DNA of 13,218 nt, taken from Firmicutes bacterium UBA1422 (lineage in GTDB: Bacteria > Bacillota > Clostridia > Peptostreptococcales > Anaerovoracaceae). Of the stretch, positions 1 through 6,901 are shown in pieces; the first letter of the stretch is position 1; every line of letters begins with the position of its first letter. The stretch covers positions 17,409 through 30,626 of the forward strand of contig DBPK01000027.1 of the NCBI GenBank assembly GCA_002304835.1, in the 5' to 3' direction. Under the pieces are notes generated by a model, which had not been told where the DNA came from, did no database searches, and worked only from the letters and a program-made list of their open reading frames with translations. Made by a program: the position numbers and the translations under genes.

Positions 1-375
1 ATAGATGAGGTCGTTCTCATATATACATCATATGTGAGTACCCTCGAGCAAAGAGTCAAAAATGTGACCCTGCTGCCCTTTGAAATGGAAAAGGATCCGG
101 ATATCATGAGATACGGCAAAGAAGTTGAATACGAACCTTCGGTGGAAGAAGTATTCAATTATCTGGTGCCCAAGTATGTTGAAATAATGATATACGGAGC
201 TGTTGTTGAATCGGCCACATGTGAACATGCGGCCAGAAGAATGGCCATGGAGAACGCAACAGATAATGCAAGAGACATGTTAAGCGATTTATCGCTGTTT
301 TATAACAGGGCGAGACAATCGGCAATAACAGATGAGATCATAGAAATCGTAGCCGGTTCAGAAGCTCAAAAATAG
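1..375 (+). CDS. atpG: F1Fo-ATP synthase gamma subunit, 3' end (partial)
   Basis: This is the C-terminal part (124 residues visible) of the gamma subunit, the central rotor stalk of F1Fo-ATP synthase. The reading frame is open from base 1, so the gene starts upstream of the window; the ATG at 34 or other internal codons should not be taken as the start. The C-terminal helix is typical of the family: AMENATDNARDML followed by LFYNRARQSAITDEIIEIVAG, which forms the coiled coil inserted in the alpha3beta3 ring. The stop codon TAG at 373-375 overlaps the ribosome site of atpD, and atpD starts 13 bases further on, so the two are in one operon in the usual gamma-beta-epsilon order. The identification is secure; only the missing 5' end limits it. 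Confidence 0.96.
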   Translation: MDEVVLIYTSYVSTLEQRVKNVTLLPFEMEKDPDIMRYGKEVEYEPSVEEVFNYLVPKYVEIMIYGAVVESATCEHAARRMAMENATDNARDMLSDLSLFYNRARQSAITDEIIEIVAGSEAQK

Positions 376-379
376 GAGG
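374..379 (+). promoter_or_regulatory. Ribosome binding site deciding the GTG start of atpD
   Basis: A perfect AGGAGG overlaps the atpG stop codon and lies 9 bases before the GTG at 389. The N-terminal sequence MNKGIINQIIGPVIDI read from that GTG is where beta subunits normally begin, so the non-ATG start is well supported. Confidence 0.8.
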
Positions 380-388
380 TAGTTCAAG

Positions 389-1786
389 GTGAACAAAGGA
401 ATCATAAATCAGATAATAGGTCCTGTTATCGACATAAAATTTGATCCGGAAAAAATGCCGGAACTTCTTAATGCCATAAACATACCTTTCGGTGAAAAGA
501 AGATAGTTGCCGAAGCGGCCCAGCACATAGGAGACGATGTAGTCAGATGTGTAGCGCTTTCCTCTACAGACGGGCTCACAAGAGGAATGGAAGCCCACGA
601 TACAGGAGGCCCCATAAAAGTTCCTGTAGGGAAGGAAGTTCTGGGAAGGCTTTTTAATGTAATAGGTGAAACGATAGATGATAAAGGACCAGTGAACACA
701 AAACAGGTATCTTCGATACATAGAGCGGCCCCGGATTTTGAAGAGCAGGACACATCGTCCAATATATTTGAAACCGGCATAAAAGTAATAGATCTGATAG
801 CTCCATATACAAGGGGCGGTAAAGTAGGACTTTTCGGTGGTGCGGGTGTAGGCAAGACCGTACTTATTCAGGAGCTTATCAGCAATATCGCTAAAGAGCA
901 TGGCGGCATTTCAGTGTTTGCCGGTGTTGGTGAGCGTACCCGTGAAGGTAACGATCTTTATTACGAAATGATCGAATCCGGCGTTATAGAAAAAACCGCA
1001 ATGGTTTTCGGACAGATGAACGAACCTCCCGGAGCAAGGATGAGGGTAGGCCTTACAGGACTTACCATGGCTGAATATTTCAGGGACACAGAAGGACAGG
1101 ATGTACTTCTCTTTATAGATAATATATTTAGATTCACACAAGCCGGCTCTGAAGTATCGGCATTGCTGGGACGAGTTCCTTCGGCAGTTGGTTATCAGCC
1201 GACCCTGGCCACTGAGATGGGAGCATTGCAGGAAAGGATAACTTCAACGAAAAAAGGTTCCATAACGTCGGTTCAGGCCATATATGTTCCCGCAGATGAC
1301 TTGACTGATCCGGCTCCGGCGACCACTTTTGCACACCTTGACGCCACCACAGTGCTTTCCAGATCAATAACTGAGCTTGGTATTTATCCGGCGGTGGATC
1401 CCCTTGATTCGACTTCAAGGATAATGGATCCTCTTATAATAGGGGAAGAACATTATAATACGGCAAGAGGGGTACAGGAAGTGCTCCAAAAGTATAAGGA
1501 TCTTCAGGATATAATAGCCATACTGGGGATGGATGAACTTTCGGACTCCGATAAACTGGTAGTTAACAGAGCAAGAAAAATACAGCGTTTCATGTCACAG
1601 CCATTTAGTGTTGCAGAGCAGTTTACCGGAACACCGGGGAAATATCTGCCTCTCAAAGAAACCGTAAGAGGTTTCAAAGAAATCCTTGAAGGCAAGCATG
1701 ATGATATACCGGAAAATCTCTTCCTGTTTGCAGGAGGGATAGACGAAGTCATTGAAAGACACGAAAAGGGTAATAAGAATGGCTAG
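389..1786 (+). CDS. atpD: F1Fo-ATP synthase beta subunit
   Basis: This is the catalytic beta subunit of F1, which hydrolyses or makes ATP at the cytoplasmic face of the membrane. It has 465 residues, the usual length. Visible motifs are the Walker A loop GGAGVGKT at residues 150-157, the segment GERTREGNDLYYEM with the catalytic glutamate, Walker B DVLLFIDN at 238-245, the arginine-containing SALLGRVPSAVGYQPTLA stretch, and the DELSDSD loop at 382-388 that contacts gamma. Translation starts at GTG. Its last 8 bases overlap the start of atpC. Ion specificity (H+ or Na+) cannot be read here because the c subunit lies outside the window. The call is secure. Confidence 0.98.
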   Translation: MNKGIINQIIGPVIDIKFDPEKMPELLNAINIPFGEKKIVAEAAQHIGDDVVRCVALSSTDGLTRGMEAHDTGGPIKVPVGKEVLGRLFNVIGETIDDKGPVNTKQVSSIHRAAPDFEEQDTSSNIFETGIKVIDLIAPYTRGGKVGLFGGAGVGKTVLIQELISNIAKEHGGISVFAGVGERTREGNDLYYEMIESGVIEKTAMVFGQMNEPPGARMRVGLTGLTMAEYFRDTEGQDVLLFIDNIFRFTQAGSEVSALLGRVPSAVGYQPTLATEMGALQERITSTKKGSITSVQAIYVPADDLTDPAPATTFAHLDATTVLSRSITELGIYPAVDPLDSTSRIMDPLIIGEEHYNTARGVQEVLQKYKDLQDIIAILGMDELSDSDKLVVNRARKIQRFMSQPFSVAEQFTGTPGKYLPLKETVRGFKEILEGKHDDIPENLFLFAGGIDEVIERHEKGNKNG

Positions 1787-2210
1787 AAGCATAAAACTTG
1801 ATGTCATAACACCTTCAAAAAGGTTTTATAGCGGAGATACGGAGCTTGTCATAGTAAGGACCCTTCTGGGAGACGAAGGTTTTATGGCAGGACACTCCTG
1901 GGCATGCAAACTTCTTGATTATGGTGAATTATGGATACAGGAAGCCGGAAAAAAAGATTTCAGGGTCGCTGCTGTTTCGGGTGGCTTTGTTGATGTCAAG
2001 GACAGCATAATAATATACACGGATGCAGCAGAGTGGTCTGATGAGATAGATAAAGACAGATGCATAGACTTGAAAGAGAGGGCGGAATCATGGCTCTGCA
2101 GCAAAGAGGAGCATGACCCCAACGATGTAACAAAAGCCAAGATAGCCCTAACAAAGGCTATAGTAAGAATGAATGTGGCCGAAGGCGGTCGTCGCAGAAA
2201 GAGACCGTAG
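1779..2210 (+). CDS. atpC: F1Fo-ATP synthase epsilon subunit
   Basis: This is the epsilon subunit, part of the rotor and a regulator of ATP hydrolysis. The chosen start is the ATG at 1779, which gives 143 residues beginning MARSIKLDVITPSKRFYSGD, the normal start of the beta-sandwich domain. A frame opening at 1752 would add residues unlike the family. The purine-rich AAAAGGG at 1764-1770 serves as ribosome site, and the gene overlaps atpD by 8 bases, suggesting translational coupling. The segment GDEGFMAGHSWACKLLDYGEL replaces the more common GxIGVLPGHxPL form, and the C-terminus is very basic (GGRRRKRP). Length, position after atpD and the N-terminal fold pattern make the assignment safe even though sequence conservation is modest. 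Confidence 0.92.
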   Translation: MARSIKLDVITPSKRFYSGDTELVIVRTLLGDEGFMAGHSWACKLLDYGELWIQEAGKKDFRVAAVSGGFVDVKDSIIIYTDAAEWSDEIDKDRCIDLKERAESWLCSKEEHDPNDVTKAKIALTKAIVRMNVAEGGRRRKRP

Positions 2211-2222
2211 GGAGATGATCAA

Positions 2223-3125
2223 ATGAAAAGGAAGGTAATTTTTATCTTATTTGCCACATTTGCTATGTCGGTTTTTTTCATAGGATGCGGAGGAGATGAA
2301 GACGTAACGGAGGAAACGGGGACACTGTCAGGGGAAATAAGTATAGTTGCTGCAAAAGGTTCTCCGGCAGAAACCTTGGAGGCTCTGGGCAATGATTATG
2401 ATATAACCACATATGATGATCAGACCTCAGTGGAGGCTGAAATAGCCGGCGGAGATTTTGATTCAGCCATAGTATCCGCAAATACTGCTGCACAGCTTTA
2501 TGAAAAAACAGACGGAAATGTTATGGCAGTCAGCCCCGTTGTAATGGGAGATCTTTATATAGTCTCAAATGGTATCAGTATACCCGAGGACAGCATTTCT
2601 TTTCTGAGGGGCAAGACCATAATCGGATGTTGTGAAGGAGGTACCGGGGAATATGCCCTAAAGAAACTTCTTGAAGACAATTATATAAATACGGAGTACG
2701 GAATAAGTTTTGAGTGGTTATCAACACCACAGGAAGTAAAAGAAGCACTGAAGGAGCCTTATACTTTGGCACTGCTGCAGGAACCCTATGCATCGGAAGC
2801 GGTAAAAAGCATCAAAAATGCCGAAAAATCCCTCGAGCTGGACAAACTCTGGGAAGAAACATATAATTCCCATATACCGACAGATATTCTTGTTGTGAGC
2901 AGATCCTTTGCAGAAAAAAGGACAAAAGATCTGAAAATATTTTTGGCGGAATATGAGGAGTCTATTGATAAAGCAAGAGAAAACACAAAATCCAAACTGG
3001 TGCTTTATTCAAGAAGTAACAGAGGAGAGAAGCTTATTAGGGATTATATAAAGATCATGGAAGAATTCAATTTGGACTCTTTGGGCGGAAAAGCACCGGG
3101 AAGCAACTTTTATTACGGCATATAG
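2223..3125 (+). CDS. Lipoprotein resembling an ABC-transporter solute-binding protein
   Basis: This is a predicted exported lipoprotein of 300 residues. After the basic start MKRK comes a hydrophobic stretch and a lipobox FIGC with the lipidated cysteine at residue 22, followed by an acidic linker (GGDEDVTEETG). The mature part resembles a type 2 periplasmic binding protein of the NMT1/SsuA/MetQ kind: a first domain with SIVAAKGSPAETLEAL, the hinge-like FDSAIVSANTAAQLYE, then LRGKTIIGCCEGGTGEYALKKLL and LALLQEPYA. No permease or ATPase gene lies nearby, so the substrate is unknown. It begins 12 bases after atpC with AGGGAG at 2209-2214 and no terminator between them, so it is probably transcribed with the ATP synthase operon. 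The lipoprotein call is firm; the binding-protein call is by pattern and moderate. Confidence 0.75.
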   Translation: MKRKVIFILFATFAMSVFFIGCGGDEDVTEETGTLSGEISIVAAKGSPAETLEALGNDYDITTYDDQTSVEAEIAGGDFDSAIVSANTAAQLYEKTDGNVMAVSPVVMGDLYIVSNGISIPEDSISFLRGKTIIGCCEGGTGEYALKKLLEDNYINTEYGISFEWLSTPQEVKEALKEPYTLALLQEPYASEAVKSIKNAEKSLELDKLWEETYNSHIPTDILVVSRSFAEKRTKDLKIFLAEYEESIDKARENTKSKLVLYSRSNRGEKLIRDYIKIMEEFNLDSLGGKAPGSNFYYGI

Positions 3126-3152
3126 CTATTGAAGAAAACAGGAGAATTATTT

Positions 3153-3482
3153 ATGGCAGGACCTATATCAATAAAACTCAATAAAACCATAACTATAAAT
3201 GAACTGGCAGAGTTGGTGGAAAAAAACTGGAACGAAGAAAAATATGGGAAAGCATCTCTGGTTGAATTCAGAGACAGACCCTATATACATCTTGATGGAA
3301 GTGACTGGTTCAATGTTTTGGCTTATCCCGGAAGAAAGAAGGTCACTGTACAGTCCCTTCCCGAGAACGGGCAGGTAATACTTACCAGCGAAGGCAAAAA
3401 ACAAATGAAAATGGTCAATAAAGAAGTCCTTCCAAAGGTCGCCGAAGGTTTTCGCGAAATATTATCTGATATTCTCAAATAA
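3153..3482 (+). CDS. Hypothetical protein, 109 residues
   Basis: I do not recognise this protein. The start is taken as the ATG at 3153 because AGGAG at 3140-3144 stands 8 bases before it; a TTG at 3129 in the same frame has no such site. It is soluble-looking, with no signal peptide or membrane segment. An N-terminal half (IKLNKTITINELAELVEKNW) is followed by a probable beta-rich middle (ASLVEFRDRPYIHLD, WFNVLAYPGRKKVTVQSL) and an amphipathic C-terminal helix (VLPKVAEGFREILSDILK). It starts 27 bases after the lipoprotein gene and is the last gene of this rightward run. Its final 8 bases overlap the 3' end of the opposing phzF-like gene. Codon use and spacing look like a real gene; the function is unknown. 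Confidence 0.75.
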   Translation: MAGPISIKLNKTITINELAELVEKNWNEEKYGKASLVEFRDRPYIHLDGSDWFNVLAYPGRKKVTVQSLPENGQVILTSEGKKQMKMVNKEVLPKVAEGFREILSDILK

Positions 3483-4413
3483 ATATTTCCCCCGCGGCAA
3501 GAATCATCCCAGTGCCGCCTATTTGTATCTTAAGACAAAAATCATCTTTTTTTGAGTCCCTGCTTTTTTCATAGCAGGGTACTTTTTTTATGTGGCTCAA
3601 TATCCTTGAGGGCCGTTCCATGGATTCGCCCTGGATGAAAACCGAGTCCTGGCCGTCTTTTATAAGATCATGAAGGAAAAGATAGTATGTCAGCGCCCCG
3701 TTTGCAGTTCCGGTGGCGGCCTCTTCGTCTATATCATAAAGGGGGGCAAAATTCCTGCAGTGGGCTGTGATATCATCTTTTGCCGCATCAAGGGTGAAGG
3801 CATGTACTCCCGTTACTTCATATTCCTCTGAAAATTTGGAAAGGGCATCAAAATCCGGATCAATATCAAAAAGTGTATTTCTGTCCGAAACCGGAAGAAG
3901 GATATCCGGAAGGCCTGTAGAAATTATCATCGGAAGGAGCTTTTTCTTATCGCCGGGGCTTTGGTGAATAAAAACTTCTCCGGCAGGAATGCCCATGATA
4001 TGAAAAAGGGTTTCGGTCTCGTTCTTTCCGCTCAGGGTCTTTATGTGCTCTGGAACAGCCATTTCCATCATTATAAAGTCTTTTTGTGCTGCTATTTCAA
4101 GATCACCTGCAAGAGTATGATTCATATATTCCTGTTCTTTTGATATAATACCTTCCTTGAGCATTACAGAAAATGCACCGATAGTTGCGTGTCCGCAAAG
4201 ATCCACTTCTGCCGCAGGGGTGAAATATCTTGTGTGAAATTCCTTTTCATTTAGTCTTTTGACAAATGCCGTCTCGGAGTATCTTAGTTCTGCTGCAGTT
4301 TTCTGCATCAGGGATACAGAAGGAAAATCCTCTCCTTTCGGGATCATAACAACTCCCGCAGGATTGCCCCCGAAGGCGGCGGAAGAAAAAGCATCAACTA
4401 TATAAAACTTCAT
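3475..4413 (-). CDS. PhzF family isomerase/epimerase-like protein
   Basis: This is a member of the PhzC/PhzF family, which has a diaminopimelate-epimerase-like fold of two similar halves. It has 312 residues. The start at 4413 is chosen because GGAGGT lies 8 bases upstream and the family start KFYIVDAFSSAAFGGNPAGVV follows at once; a longer frame opening at 4503 would add sequence belonging to feoB. Family landmarks are AFGGNPAGVV (residues 13-22), the catalytic-type glutamate in RYSETAFV (E47), the DLCGHATIGAF loop (71-81), and EEAATGTANGAL in the second half. PhzF itself isomerises a phenazine precursor, but most family members have unknown substrates and no phenazine genes are seen. Its ATG overlaps the feoB stop as ATGA, so it is translationally coupled to iron transport genes. 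Confidence 0.88.
   Translation of the reverse strand: MKFYIVDAFSSAAFGGNPAGVVMIPKGEDFPSVSLMQKTAAELRYSETAFVKRLNEKEFHTRYFTPAAEVDLCGHATIGAFSVMLKEGIISKEQEYMNHTLAGDLEIAAQKDFIMMEMAVPEHIKTLSGKNETETLFHIMGIPAGEVFIHQSPGDKKKLLPMIISTGLPDILLPVSDRNTLFDIDPDFDALSKFSEEYEVTGVHAFTLDAAKDDITAHCRNFAPLYDIDEEAATGTANGALTYYLFLHDLIKDGQDSVFIQGESMERPSRILSHIKKVPCYEKSRDSKKDDFCLKIQIGGTGMILAAGEIFI
3555..3589 (+). terminator. Rho-independent terminator for the atp/lipoprotein operon, inside phzF
   Basis: CCCTGC (3558-3563) pairs with GCAGGG (3574-3579) around a 10-base loop. AGT on the left and ACT on the right extend the stem across one bulged T. Seven T residues follow at 3583-3589. The T-run is on the + strand only, so this should end transcription coming from the genes that finish at 3482. 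It lies wholly within the coding sequence of the opposing phzF-like gene. Confidence 0.65.
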
Positions 4414-6488
4414 ATAAATATACCTCCAACAGAATAAACTATAAATGCAACTATCCATGCAACGGTGGTCTGGAAAAGGACTACCAGGATAGCATGCCAC
4501 CACCCGTTCATTTCTTTTTTGATCGTGGCAAGAGTTGCAACACAGGGCATGTACAACAAACAGAATACCATAAAAACAAACGCAGTCAAAGGGGTGAAAA
4601 TCTCTATGAGCATGGCGGAAAGAGCGGCTCCGTCGGTGGCCCCTGTAAGGACTGCCATGGTGCTTACCACGGCCTCTTTTGCGGAAAGACCGGTTATAAG
4701 AGCAGTAGAGGCCCGCCAGTCCCCGAATCCCAGAGGCTCAAACAGGGGCACGGCAACTTTCCCTATGGCGGCCAGGATGCTGTCATCGGGATCTGATACC
4801 ATATTCAGGCCCGCATCAAAACTTTGCAAAAACCAAATAACTATGGTTGCTATGAAAACTATGGTAAAGGCTTTTTTTATGAATTCTTTTATATTTTCCC
4901 ACATCCTCAGCCATACACTTTTCATGGCAGGGAGTCTGTAAGGAGGCAATACAAGTACGAATGGAACGGGATCGCCTTTATAAAGAGTATGCTTGAATAT
5001 AAGGGCACATACCACAGAAACGATGATCCCCAGAAGATATATGGCGGCCATAATAAAGACTCTGTTGTCTTCAAAGAAAGCGGAAATGAACATGGCATAC
5101 AGAGGGAGCTTGGCACTGCAGGACATGAAAGGTATAAGGGCGATGGTAAGATGTCTGTCCCTTTTGCTGGGCAGAGATCTTGTGGCCATTATTGCCGGGA
5201 CAGAGCAGCCGAAGCCTATTAGCATAGGAACTATTGACTGACCCGAAAGTCCCACTTTGCGAAGAAGCTTGTCCATTACAAAAGCCACTCTGGGCATATA
5301 TCCGCTGTCTTCCAGTATGGAAAGGAAAAAGAAAAGAACTGCTATTCTGGGGAGAAAAGAAAGAACGCTACCTACTCCGGCACACACTCCGTTTATAATA
5401 AGAGAGTGAAGGGCTGGAGCGGCTCCGCTGGCGGAAAGACCGCTATCTATGAGAGATACGGTTTTGTCTATCCCCATCCCCAACCAGTCAGAAAGCCACT
5501 GACCGATGGAATCAAAAGTAAAATAGAATATAAGCAGCATGATACCGAAAAAAATCGGAATGGCGAATATTCTGTGGGTCAGTATTTTGTCTATCATAAG
5601 AGACCGGTCCTGTTCTCTTGTGGTAGAGGCCGATCTTGTTATTACCTTCGCCGAAAGATCCTGTATGAAGGCATATCTCATATCTGCCATGGCGGCTTCC
5701 CGATCCGTATTCAAATGATGCTCCATATCGCTGACGATATGATCTATTATTTCCAGTTCAGGGTCTTTGAGATTTAGCTGGTTCAGTACCGGCTCATCTC
5801 CCTCTACTATTTTTGTGCAGCAGAACCTGAGAGGCAGGCCGGCCTTATCCGCATCATCTTTAATAAGGTGGGCTATGGAATGTATGGCTGTATGTACATA
5901 CCCTGAACAAAAATCTATTTTTTGGGGGACGGTTTTATCTTTTGCTGCCTCTATGGCATAGTGGATAAGGTCGTGTATGCCCCGGTTTTTGCTGGCTGAA
6001 ATGGGTATGACAGGCACTGTGAGTTCTTTTTCCAGTTTTTGAAGATCAAAATCTATGTCATTGTTTTTTATCTCGTCCATCATGTTTAGAGCCACCACCA
6101 TGGGGATATCCAGTTCCATAAGCTGGAGAGTAAGATAAAGACTGCGCTCAAAGCCTGTGGCGTCCACAATGTTGACTATCACATCCGGTTTTCCGTTTAT
6201 CAGTATGTCCCTGGCGGTGATATCATTGAGTGTATAAGCAGAAAGGGAATAAGTGCCCGGCAGTTCTACAACAGTTGTGTTTTTGTGAGCACGCACAGGG
6301 CCTTCCTTTGCCGTATGGCAGCACTCAAAGAAGCGGCCCTTCTGTTTTATGCCGCCGGTCATTCGGTTAAAAAGTGTTGTGGCGCCGCAGTTGGGGTTGC
6401 CTATTATGGCAATGCTTATAGCCTCATTTTTTTTATTGCGATGCCGGTGTTTACGCCGGTTTTCTTTTTTTTTGGTGCTTTTATCCAT
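4410..6488 (-). CDS. feoB: Ferrous iron transporter FeoB with a divergent GTPase domain
   Basis: This is a FeoB-type inner-membrane Fe(II) transporter of 692 residues: N-terminal G domain, helical linker, then a polytopic membrane domain. The G domain is unusual. G1 reads GNPNCGATT at residues 30-38 with alanine 36 where the P-loop lysine should be, the switch I region (about 51-63) lacks the usual GVTVE, and G3 is ELPG (75-78) rather than DLPG. G4 NMMD (135-138) and G5 SA (164-165) are normal. The membrane part keeps both Gate motifs, GFGCSVPAIMATR (425-437) and SCSAKLPLYA (456-465). The N-terminus carries a basic KKKENRRKHRHRNKK stretch. It overlaps feoA by 8 bases and the phzF-like gene by 4. 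The family call is firm; whether the G domain binds or turns over GTP is doubtful. Confidence 0.93.
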   Translation of the reverse strand: MDKSTKKKENRRKHRHRNKKNEAISIAIIGNPNCGATTLFNRMTGGIKQKGRFFECCHTAKEGPVRAHKNTTVVELPGTYSLSAYTLNDITARDILINGKPDVIVNIVDATGFERSLYLTLQLMELDIPMVVALNMMDEIKNNDIDFDLQKLEKELTVPVIPISASKNRGIHDLIHYAIEAAKDKTVPQKIDFCSGYVHTAIHSIAHLIKDDADKAGLPLRFCCTKIVEGDEPVLNQLNLKDPELEIIDHIVSDMEHHLNTDREAAMADMRYAFIQDLSAKVITRSASTTREQDRSLMIDKILTHRIFAIPIFFGIMLLIFYFTFDSIGQWLSDWLGMGIDKTVSLIDSGLSASGAAPALHSLIINGVCAGVGSVLSFLPRIAVLFFFLSILEDSGYMPRVAFVMDKLLRKVGLSGQSIVPMLIGFGCSVPAIMATRSLPSKRDRHLTIALIPFMSCSAKLPLYAMFISAFFEDNRVFIMAAIYLLGIIVSVVCALIFKHTLYKGDPVPFVLVLPPYRLPAMKSVWLRMWENIKEFIKKAFTIVFIATIVIWFLQSFDAGLNMVSDPDDSILAAIGKVAVPLFEPLGFGDWRASTALITGLSAKEAVVSTMAVLTGATDGAALSAMLIEIFTPLTAFVFMVFCLLYMPCVATLATIKKEMNGWWHAILVVLFQTTVAWIVAFIVYSVGGIFI

Positions 6489-6774
6489 TTGATGTTTTGT
6501 CCTCCGGTTTAGAATAGGGACAAATGCTGCAGTTTATGTTTCCCGAACAGTCTTCTGTAGTGACTTCTATCTCAGAGGCTTCAGCCTTTCTAAGAGACAG
6601 CTCAAAACCGCGAAGGCAGATCTCGATAGGATCTCCCAACGGTGCAACTTTCCTTATCATAACCATAGTCCCGGGTGTCAGTCCCAGATCAAGGAGCCGT
6701 CTGCGCAAGGCACCTTTGCCTTTTACTGCGGTTATTCTTGCCCGGGTGCCGGGTTTCAGTCTGTCCAGTGTCAT
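6481..6774 (-). CDS. feoA: Ferrous iron transport protein FeoA
   Basis: FeoA is a small cytoplasmic SH3-like protein that works with FeoB in Fe(II) uptake. The ATG at 6774 is preferred because a G-rich GGGGGA stands just before it; frames opening at 6813 and 6786 lack a ribosome site. This gives 97 residues: TLDRLKPGTRARITAVKG, then LRRRLLDLGLTPGTMVMI and PIEICLRGFELSLRKAEASEI, all typical of the family. It is longer than the usual 75-80 residues because of a C-terminal tail with three cysteines, C76, C82 and C85, in a C-x5-C-x2-C arrangement. It is first in an operon with feoB (8-base overlap) and the phzF-like gene, driven by the consensus promoter at 6846-6874. Confidence 0.92.
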   Translation of the reverse strand: MTLDRLKPGTRARITAVKGKGALRRRLLDLGLTPGTMVMIRKVAPLGDPIEICLRGFELSLRKAEASEIEVTTEDCSGNINCSICPYSKPEDKTSNG

Positions 6775-6821
6775 ATGATCCCCCATGATACTTTGTCTGT
6801 GAATGCTTAACATTAATGCCG

Positions 6822-6837
6822 GTTAGTCAAAGCTAAC
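6822..6837. promoter_or_regulatory. Inverted repeat at the feoA start site, candidate metal-repressor operator
   Basis: GTTAG (6822-6826) and CTAAC (6833-6837) form a perfect 5-base inverted repeat with a 6-base spacer, placed at and just after the predicted feoA transcription start. The half-sites resemble those in DtxR/IdeR-type sites (TTAGGTTAGCCTAACCTAA), but the spacing is wider. The position fits repression of iron uptake; the identity of the regulator is inference. Confidence 0.45.
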
Positions 6838-6845
6838 TCAAAGAA

Positions 6846-6874
6846 AGTATAATCCAAAATAAAACATATGTCAA
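6846..6874 (-). promoter_or_regulatory. Sigma-70-type promoter of the feoA-feoB-phzF operon
   Basis: Read on the minus strand, TTGACA (6874-6869) and TATACT (6851-6846) are separated by 17 bases, a near-perfect housekeeping promoter. Transcription would start near 6839, about 65 bases before the feoA ATG. Confidence 0.75.
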
Positions 6875-6901
6875 TTGAAATTTGGTTGAGTATGATATAA
6901 T
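6875..6901 (+). promoter_or_regulatory. Promoter of the copper-type ATPase gene
   Basis: TTGAAA at 6875-6880 and a perfect TATAAT at 6896-6901 are 15 bases apart (16 if ATTGAA is used as the -35). The -35 box directly abuts that of the divergent feoA promoter. The short spacer suggests activation or torsion-dependent use, as in some metal-responsive promoters, but no known operator is recognised. Confidence 0.55.

Noticed and set aside
338..901. Minus-strand open frames covering the atpD 5' half
   Set aside because: They are antisense to a highly conserved ATP synthase gene and have no recognisable domain.
3129..3152. Upstream TTG start for the 109-residue protein
   Set aside because: The TTG has no ribosome site, while the ATG at 3153 has AGGAG at a proper distance.
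4465..5241. Plus-strand open frames opposite feoB
   Set aside because: The opposite strand encodes the FeoB membrane domain with clear motifs; the shadows arise from its codon bias.
6381..6383. FeoB P-loop change as a sequencing error
   Set aside because: Lysine to GCC needs at least two base changes with the frame kept, and neighbouring switch I and G3 motifs are also divergent, so a true variant is more likely.
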